The translations under genes were made by a program, and so were the position numbers. A stretch of 64,000 nt of DNA from assembly GCA_017509255.1 (NCBI GenBank), contig JAFWQA010000006.1, forward strand, positions 62,001-126,000, in the 5' to 3' direction. Source of the DNA: Clostridia bacterium (GTDB taxonomy: Bacteria; Bacillota; Clostridia; Christensenellales; Aristaeellaceae). The stretch's first letter is position 1. Each line of letters opens with the position of its first letter. Under the pieces are notes generated by a model. The model saw only the letters and a program-made list of their open reading frames with translations. It had not been told where the DNA came from and made no database searches. Below are positions 59,360 to 64,000 of this stretch, piece by piece.

Positions 59360-60610
59360 ATGAAAAGATTCTTTTCCCTTCTGCTTGCCCTGGCCCTTCT
59401 CCTGCCGGTATTTTCCCTGGCGGAAGAGGATGACGATTTATCCTTTGATGACATTGAGGAAGATGTGATCCTTGAGGATGACGGCACCGAAACCGAAGAT
59501 CCCGACAGTATCGGGGAAGAGTTCTATATGCCGTCCGAGGAGCAGGAAGAAGCCCTCCTTGCGCTGGATGCGGAAGTGGATGATACGGTGGATCCCGATT
59601 CTCTGGATCTCAATACCCAGCTCCCGGATGACGTGCTGAACATCCTTCTTCTCGGTGTGGATACACATATTCCCGTCACCCGCGACGAAAGCGGCAAAAT
59701 TGTCCAGAAGAATATCATCGGGCTCGCGGATACCCAGATCATTCTCTCCATCAACAAAAGCACCGGAGAGATCAAAATGACCTCCATCCTGCGCGATTCC
59801 TATGTTTCTCTTCCAGGATACAAGCAGAAAAACAAGATCAACGTCTCTTTCCAGTATGGCTGCAATAAGCTGAAGCTGTCCAAAGCAGAAGAGGCGACCC
59901 GCATGGATGAAAAAACGTCTCTCGGCGCCGCTCTGGCCATGCGTACGGTCAATAAAAACTTTGAGATGAATATCCAGCACTATGTTGCCATCAATTTCAG
60001 CGGCCTTTCCGGCATAATCGACGCGCTCGGCGGCATCGATATCGACATGAGCAAAAAGGAAGCGTCTGCTGTCAACAAATACATCAATGCCGCCTATAAA
60101 CTCCCGAACAAGTTCACCTACGACCCCGGCTACGACCGCAAACTGCGGAAGAATCCCAACCGCGTTCCGCTGGAAGTAAAAGCCGGAATTCAGCACTGCG
60201 ACGGCATTCAGGCGCTGACCTATGCCCGCCTCCGCAGTATCGACAATGACTTTATGCGTTCCAACCGCCAGCGTCATCTGCTGGACCTGCTCCTCAAGGA
60301 TGTCCTTCAGAAGTTCAGTCTGGACACCATGGACGCTCTGCTGGAGGTCTGCTTTGACTACGCCGCGACGAATATCAATGCCAGCACTTTCTTTGATCTT
60401 GCTGTATCCATTCTGCGTTCCGGCATTACGAGCCGGGTCGGACAGGAGTCTTCCCTTTTTGAAGATCTCCGGATCCCGATGGACGGCACCTACAGCTACA
60501 AGGATATTACGGTCAACGGCGGCAAATCCTCAGTCACCACCTATAACGTGAAAAAGCAGACCAGAGCCATTCATGAATTCATCTACGGTAGCTATTATCC
60601 CGCGGACTGA
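59360..60610 (+). CDS. LytR-CpsA-Psr family protein with acidic N-terminal segment
   Basis: 416 residues. LCP domain (about 90-330) with ILLLGVDTHIP, DTQIILSINKSTGEIKMTSILRDSYVSLPGY, HYVAINFSGLSGIIDALGGIDID and the arginine-rich TYARLRSIDNDFMRSNRQRHLL. LCP enzymes transfer polymers such as teichoic acids from lipid carriers to peptidoglycan. The N-terminus MKRFFSLLLALALLLPVFSLA looks like a cleavable signal peptide rather than a stable membrane anchor. It is followed by a strongly acidic stretch (DDDLSFDDIEEDVILEDDGTETE). Terminator follows. A flippase gene of cell-surface glycan type lies opposite. Confidence 0.92.
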   Translation: MKRFFSLLLALALLLPVFSLAEEDDDLSFDDIEEDVILEDDGTETEDPDSIGEEFYMPSEEQEEALLALDAEVDDTVDPDSLDLNTQLPDDVLNILLLGVDTHIPVTRDESGKIVQKNIIGLADTQIILSINKSTGEIKMTSILRDSYVSLPGYKQKNKINVSFQYGCNKLKLSKAEEATRMDEKTSLGAALAMRTVNKNFEMNIQHYVAINFSGLSGIIDALGGIDIDMSKKEASAVNKYINAAYKLPNKFTYDPGYDRKLRKNPNRVPLEVKAGIQHCDGIQALTYARLRSIDNDFMRSNRQRHLLDLLLKDVLQKFSLDTMDALLEVCFDYAATNINASTFFDLAVSILRSGITSRVGQESSLFEDLRIPMDGTYSYKDITVNGGKSSVTTYNVKKQTRAIHEFIYGSYYPAD

Positions 60611-60623
60611 CGGATGCGCAAAA

Positions 60624-60655
60624 AAGGGCCGGAGCGTTTTATCGCCCCGGCCCTT
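60624..60655. terminator. Bidirectional terminator between LCP and flippase genes
   Basis: AAGGGCCGG (60624-60632) pairs with CCGGCCCTT (60647-60655), with an inner GCG/CGC, flanked by A and T runs. Confidence 0.85.
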
Positions 60656-60666
60656 CTCTTATGCCC

Positions 60667-62085
60667 TTATTTCAGGATCCTTCTGAAATCCTTGCCTGTT
60701 TTTTTCCAGTATGCCAGCGTCAGCGCGCCGTAAACGGCTATGCCGGTCAGCGTCTGCACGCCGAGCCCGGTCCAGCCCTTCCACGGGATCACGCTGCCGA
60801 CCCCTTTGACTGTCAGCAGCATGATCCCGCCGATCACTGCGTATATTCCGGCATATCCGATAAACCTTCTGTATGGCAGCTCCTTCCGCAGGATCAGATA
60901 CTGCACCAGCGGCACCGTAAACTCCGCCAGCAGCGTGCCGGCAACGGCGCCCATGCTTTGCATGGAAGGGATCAGGCAGGCGTTGGCGACCAGATTGACC
61001 GCCGCGCCGCAGCATACGCTTTTCACAAATATATGATCCCGGCTCTGGGGCAGCACCCACTGCGTCCGGATCACGTTGGCAAACCCGATCAGGATCAGCG
61101 TAAAGGCCAGGGGGATCATCAGCGTGCCGGAATAGGTGAAATCCTCCCCGTAGAAGAGCGGAGCGAAATGCTCCGCCACCGCCGCCACGCCGAAAGCCAT
61201 GGCGCTCACCATGCACAGGATCAGGTTCATGCTCCTGTCGATGTGGTCCCTTATCTCCTCTGTCCTGCCCTGCTTTTGCATGTGGCTGATCTTCGGCATC
61301 ATCACGGTCCCGATAGCGGATATAAAGCCGCTCAGGCAGTAAATGATCTTCTCCGCGTTCTCGTACAGGCCGTTCTGCTCCATCCCGGCGATCTGGCTGA
61401 CCATCACCTTGTCCATCGTGCGGTAGATGTTCACCGCCAGCACGGAGATAAACAGCACGGCGCAGGGTTTCAGATGCTTCAGGCTTTCCCTCATCGGCAC
61501 CCGCCGGTAGCTGACCTTTCCCTTCAGGCTGGTCACACAGCTCAGGTTGCCCAGCAGGGTCGACAGGCTCCAGGACAGCCCGTAGATCCACAGGTCTTCC
61601 TTCCCGCGAACGAAGATAAACACGCAGGCCGCGGCGATCAGCTTCACGAAAGTGTTTCTCAGGGCGATCGGCCGGAAAATATCCAGCCCCATCAGGCACC
61701 AGTCAAAGGAGCACAGGCAGCTTACGCTCATCAGCGTCAGGGCAAATGCGATCTCCTTTTCCGCGTCCGCCACAAACGCCGCGTATCCGATCCACACCAG
61801 CAGTGTCGCCCCGGCGACCGCCAGCTGCATCTGCCATATGGCAGAGAATGTCCGGTCCAGCTCCGCCCGGTCATCGCGTGCCTTTGCGATGGTTCTCACG
61901 CCGTAATCGTTCAGCCCCAGCATCCCGATCAGACAGAAGATATAGCTCACGCTCCAGGCGTAGGAGTAAAGCCCCACTCCCTCCTGGCCGACCGTCCGGG
62001 AAAGGAACGGGGCCGTGACCAGGGGCAGCAGCACGGAGAACATCCGGTATGCCACGTTGTATGCCGCGTTTTTCTTTGTGCTCAT
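60667..62085 (-). CDS. Oligosaccharide flippase, Wzx/polysaccharide biosynthesis family
   Basis: 472 residues with about fourteen transmembrane segments. The start NAAYNVAYRMFSVLLPLVTAPFLSRTVGQEGVGLY and the later NIYRTMDKVMVSQIAGMEQNGLYENAEKI match the Polysacc_synt/Wzx family. These move undecaprenyl-linked glycan repeat units across the membrane. The opposite LCP protein could attach such glycans to the wall, so the two convergent genes may work in the same pathway. No clear promoter was assigned upstream. Confidence 0.88.
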   Translation of the reverse strand: MSTKKNAAYNVAYRMFSVLLPLVTAPFLSRTVGQEGVGLYSYAWSVSYIFCLIGMLGLNDYGVRTIAKARDDRAELDRTFSAIWQMQLAVAGATLLVWIGYAAFVADAEKEIAFALTLMSVSCLCSFDWCLMGLDIFRPIALRNTFVKLIAAACVFIFVRGKEDLWIYGLSWSLSTLLGNLSCVTSLKGKVSYRRVPMRESLKHLKPCAVLFISVLAVNIYRTMDKVMVSQIAGMEQNGLYENAEKIIYCLSGFISAIGTVMMPKISHMQKQGRTEEIRDHIDRSMNLILCMVSAMAFGVAAVAEHFAPLFYGEDFTYSGTLMIPLAFTLILIGFANVIRTQWVLPQSRDHIFVKSVCCGAAVNLVANACLIPSMQSMGAVAGTLLAEFTVPLVQYLILRKELPYRRFIGYAGIYAVIGGIMLLTVKGVGSVIPWKGWTGLGVQTLTGIAVYGALTLAYWKKTGKDFRRILK

Positions 62086-62126
62086 GCTTCCCCTCCCTTT
62101 CCGGATATGATGTTATCGTATAAGAT

Positions 62127-62156
62127 TCCCCCTTCCCCGGCTCCGGGAAAGGGGGA
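62127..62156 (-). terminator. Possible terminator after mgtE
   Basis: TCCCCC-TT-CCCCGG (62127-62140) pairs with CCGGG-AA-AGGGGGA (62143-62156). The T-run after it on the minus strand is weak (AATCTTAT), so efficiency is uncertain. Confidence 0.5.
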
Positions 62157-62165
62157 TCCAGTCTC

Positions 62166-63548
62166 TCACAGATGCAGCAGACCGTTTGCGATGCTGAAGT
62201 AGACCAGCAGGCTCAGCGCGTCCACGGTGGTGGTGATGAACGGACTCGCCATCACCGCCGGATCAAAGCCCAGCTTCTTGGCGCACATCGGCAGTACGCA
62301 GCCGACGACCTTGGCGATGATGATCGTGACCAGCATCGTCAGGCAGACCACTGCCGCCACGAGCACCGTAATATCATCATTCGCCAGCAGCATTCTGTCC
62401 ACCAGCATGATCTTCGCGAAACACAGGATCGCCAGCGCGATGCCGCACATCACGGCAGTCCGGATCTCTTTCCAGATCACGCTCGGCAGATCCCGGAATT
62501 CCAGTTCGTTCAGGGAGATCGCGCGGATCACCGTCACAGAGCTCTGAGAGCCGGAATTACCGCCCGTGTCCATCAGCATGGGAATGAATGCTGTCAGGGC
62601 CACCTGCGCGGCCAGCGCTTCCTCAAAGCTCGTAATGATCAGCCCGGTAAAGGTGGCTGAAACCATCAGCAGGGCCAGCCACGGAATGCGGTGCTTGAAC
62701 AGGTCCCAGGGAGAGGACCGGAGATAGGTCTTGTCGCTCGGCGTAATACCGGCCATGATCTCCATGTCCTCGGTTGTCTCGTCTTCCATGACGTCCATGG
62801 CGTCGTCGAATGTAACGATACCGACCATCCGGTTGTCGCTGTCCACCACCGGGATCGCCAGCAGGTTGTACTTGCTCATCATCTGAGCCACTTCCTCCTG
62901 GTCGGTATGGGTGTTCACGGTGATCAGCCCGGAGCCGCTCTCCATCACGCTGTCAATGGTCTGCATGTCGCTCGGCGCGAGCAGCAGGCTCTTCACGGAC
63001 ACTGTGCCCACCAGCAGCCGGTTCTCCAGGACGTAGCAGGTGTAAATGGTTTCCTTGTCCACGCCCGTCCGGCGGATCCGCAGGATCGCGTCTCCCACCG
63101 TCATATCCGGCCGCAGGCTTACATACTCCGTTGTCATCACGGACCCTGCGGAATTCTCCGGATACTGCAGGATCTCGTTGATCTCCTTGCGCATCTGCGG
63201 GTCGGACTGCGCCAGGATCCGCTGCACCACGTTTGCGGGCATCTCTTCCACGATGTCCACCGCGTCGTCCACGTACAGTTCATCCATCACCTGCCGCAGC
63301 TCGCTGTCGCTCAGCCCGCGGATCAGCAGCTCCTGCTGGTCGCTTTCCATCTCCACAAAGCTTTCTGCCGCCAGCTCCTTGGGCAGCAGCCGGAAAAGCA
63401 GCGGCAGCTGCTCCGGTTCGCACCCGGAAAAAACCGCGGCAATATCTGCCGGATTCATTGTTACCAGAATATCCCGAATAGTCGGATACTTCTTGCTTGC
63501 CAACAATGACTGCAGCGTGTTTTCAACTGTTACAGAATGCTCCGTCAT
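62166..63548 (-). CDS. mgtE: Magnesium transporter MgtE
   Basis: 460 residues. N-terminal domain (about 15-120: MNPADIAAVFSGCEPEQLP, YVDDAVDIVEEMPANVVQRIL), a CBS pair (about 125-255: AGSVMTTEYVSLRPDMTV, NLLAIPVVDSDNRMVGIVTFDDAMDVMEDE), the plug helix, and five transmembrane helices (about 275-460) with FIPMLMDTGGNSGSQSS and GFDPAVMASPFITTTVDAL. It is a Mg(II)-gated channel. The ATG at 63548 follows GGAGGAGGGAG. Expression is probably controlled by the 310-nt leader, which carries a structured RNA and upstream reading frame. Confidence 0.95.
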   Translation of the reverse strand: MTEHSVTVENTLQSLLASKKYPTIRDILVTMNPADIAAVFSGCEPEQLPLLFRLLPKELAAESFVEMESDQQELLIRGLSDSELRQVMDELYVDDAVDIVEEMPANVVQRILAQSDPQMRKEINEILQYPENSAGSVMTTEYVSLRPDMTVGDAILRIRRTGVDKETIYTCYVLENRLLVGTVSVKSLLLAPSDMQTIDSVMESGSGLITVNTHTDQEEVAQMMSKYNLLAIPVVDSDNRMVGIVTFDDAMDVMEDETTEDMEIMAGITPSDKTYLRSSPWDLFKHRIPWLALLMVSATFTGLIITSFEEALAAQVALTAFIPMLMDTGGNSGSQSSVTVIRAISLNELEFRDLPSVIWKEIRTAVMCGIALAILCFAKIMLVDRMLLANDDITVLVAAVVCLTMLVTIIIAKVVGCVLPMCAKKLGFDPAVMASPFITTTVDALSLLVYFSIANGLLHL

Positions 63549-63722
63549 GCGAGCTCCCTCCTCCCATTTTGTCAGAATGGTCAATAACCGGAAGCCGGCA
63601 AAGCGGTCAAAAGCCTATCAAGCCCGCGCGTTTCTTTCCCCCTCGGTCTGTGCGCACAGCACACACCGCCCCGTACCTTGCGGCAGGGGCGGAACAACAG
63701 ACGGCAGAATGGCTGGCTTAAA
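63549..63722 (-). promoter_or_regulatory. Rest of the mgtE leader, with a GC hairpin
   Basis: Between the upstream reading frame and the mgtE start. CCGCCCC (63686-63692 on the minus strand) pairs with GGGGCGG (63666-63672), without a following T-run. CCATT/AATGG (around 63558-63577) forms a small hairpin just before the mgtE ribosome binding site. No intrinsic terminator was found, so control would act on translation or through Rho. Confidence 0.5.
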
Positions 63723-63806
63723 TCAGATGTGGAACAGGAACGTCATGGCGTTCTTGCTCCGCTGTCTTCGCCCGACCGGTATGCCGCTGCTACTCCCAGC
63801 GTCCAT
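63723..63806 (-). CDS. 27-codon upstream reading frame in the mgtE leader
   Basis: ATG at 63806 with a strong AAGGAGG seven bases upstream. The peptide begins MDAGSSSGIP and ends KNAMTFLFHI before TGA at 63723-63725. It is basic in the middle (GRRQRSK) with a hydrophobic end. Both the start codon and part of the ribosome binding site lie in the closing helix of the RNA at 63737-63814, so translation and folding exclude each other. It could be a genuine leader peptide, or a frame that exists because of RNA constraints. Confidence 0.55.
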   Translation of the reverse strand: MDAGSSSGIPVGRRQRSKNAMTFLFHI

Positions 63807-63814
63807 GACATTCC
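63737..63814 (-). ncRNA. Three-way-junction structured element in the mgtE leader
   Basis: On the minus strand GGAATGTCATGG (63814-63803) pairs with CCATGACGTTCC (63748-63737), 12 pairs with one G-U. Hairpin A is CGCTG-GGAGTAG-CAGCG (63801-63785). Hairpin B is CCGGTC, loop GGGCGAA, then GAC-AG-CGG (63779-63759). The linkers GCATA and AGCAAGAA stay single-stranded. This is the compact shape of a metabolite- or metal-sensing RNA, and the loop motifs are reminiscent of known metal riboswitches, but I could not match it to a named class. Confidence 0.6.
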
Positions 63815-63868
63815 CTCCTTGTTTTTCTGTTTTTTTCAGGTTGAAATATCTCTCAGCCCGCTTTGTTG

Positions 63869-63898
63869 ATTATACCTTTCAGCCTTTCTCTTTGTCAA
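63869..63898 (-). promoter_or_regulatory. Promoter of the mgtE transcript
   Basis: On the minus strand TTGACA (63893-63898), 18-bp spacer, TATAAT (63869-63874). The transcript would start near 63862 and carry about 313 nt before mgtE. Confidence 0.8.
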
Positions 63899-63953
63899 TC
63901 CGCAAACTGAATAAAAACAGGCCAAAATCATCTCCGTGTATAAAAGCCCCCGG

Positions 63954-64000
63954 TCAACCCAGCGCGACATCCAGAGCCATCATGACCGTAAAACCGACGG
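63954..64000 (-). CDS. C-terminal tail of a probable ZIP-family metal transporter (partial)
   Basis: The frame enters from the right edge and stops at TGA 63954-63956. The last residues are VGFTVMMALDVALG, a tail characteristic of ZIP-family divalent-metal transporters (GF-x-x-MMxLDVALG). Too little is present for certainty. It would lie upstream of mgtE on the same strand, with the mgtE promoter about 55 bp downstream. Confidence 0.5.
   Translation of the reverse strand, partial: VGFTVMMALDVALG

Noticed and set aside
63723-63862. Known M-box or yybP-ykoY riboswitch in the mgtE leader
   Set aside because: The loops GGAGTAG and AGCAAGA recall yybP-ykoY, but spacing and the number of helices do not fit, and M-box conserved blocks are absent.
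1-64000. CRISPR arrays, insertion sequences, attachment sites or phage genes
   Set aside because: No regularly spaced repeats, transposase, integrase or terminal repeats were seen on either strand.

Overview
The window looks like chromosomal DNA from a GC-rich Clostridia-type Firmicute, probably an uncultured gut or rumen lineage. The evidence is the class A RNase P RNA, a T-box leader, vegetative -35/-10 promoters with strong AGGAGG ribosome binding sites, an IspH-ribosomal protein S1 fusion, an extended ribosomal protein L17, YesM/YesN-type two-component genes and GntR, MocR and LacI-type control signals. No phage, insertion sequence or CRISPR array was seen. Species-level assignment is not possible from the sequence alone.

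Layout. 1-1.5 kb: tail of a probable glycoside hydrolase, tadA and a secreted metallo-beta-lactamase-fold protein. 1.5-3.7 kb: rnpB, abutted by a truncated MocR regulator that lacks the PLP lysine and is divergent from an ECF vitamin-transporter S subunit. 3.7-9.4 kb: GNAT acetyltransferase, ThuA-like protein and nitroreductase (MerR-type promoter), a MntP-ZIP metal transporter fusion, NAD(P)HX epimerase and a MATE pump. 9.5-15.1 kb: DEAD-box helicase, then an HTH-cupin-acyl-CoA synthetase fusion under a T-box that appears to read isoleucine, and a YjdF-like membrane protein. 15.4-17.4 kb: seven tRNAs, a GntR/FCD regulator and secG. 17.4-28.6 kb: a sugar-uptake locus with a domain-swapped GH3 glucosidase, a YtfQRT/YjfF-type ABC importer and a three-part sensor (binding lipoprotein, YesM kinase, YesN regulator). 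28.7-33 kb: fumC, a small protein, alaX and cca. 33.3-36.3 kb: rpsM-rpsK-rpsD-rpoA-rplQ behind a long leader. 36.4-43 kb: a second MerR-promoter oxidoreductase, a small membrane protein, a Gld-type ABC system and GtrA. 43-50 kb: dnaE downstream of GH27, a C39-like peptidase and a small secreted protein. 50-55 kb: CofE-like protein, ispH-rpsA, plsC and cmk. 55-62 kb: heterodimeric ABC exporter, 5'-nucleotidase, LCP protein and a flippase. 62-64 kb: mgtE with a structured leader, then the tail of a ZIP transporter.

How the genes work together. The 17-28 kb block reads as one sensing, uptake and hydrolysis unit for a glycoside. The tRNA cluster, cca, rnpB, tadA, alaX, the alpha ribosomal operon, dnaE, cmk and ispH-rpsA form the housekeeping backbone, and the accessory genes sit between them.

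The two most interesting items are regulatory RNAs. The mgtE leader combines a 12-bp-closed three-way-junction RNA with a 27-codon upstream reading frame whose start codon lies inside the closing helix. The T-box in front of an acyl-CoA synthetase suggests that isoleucine starvation turns on activation of a branched-chain fatty acid, which would fit the reductive-carboxylation route to isoleucine.
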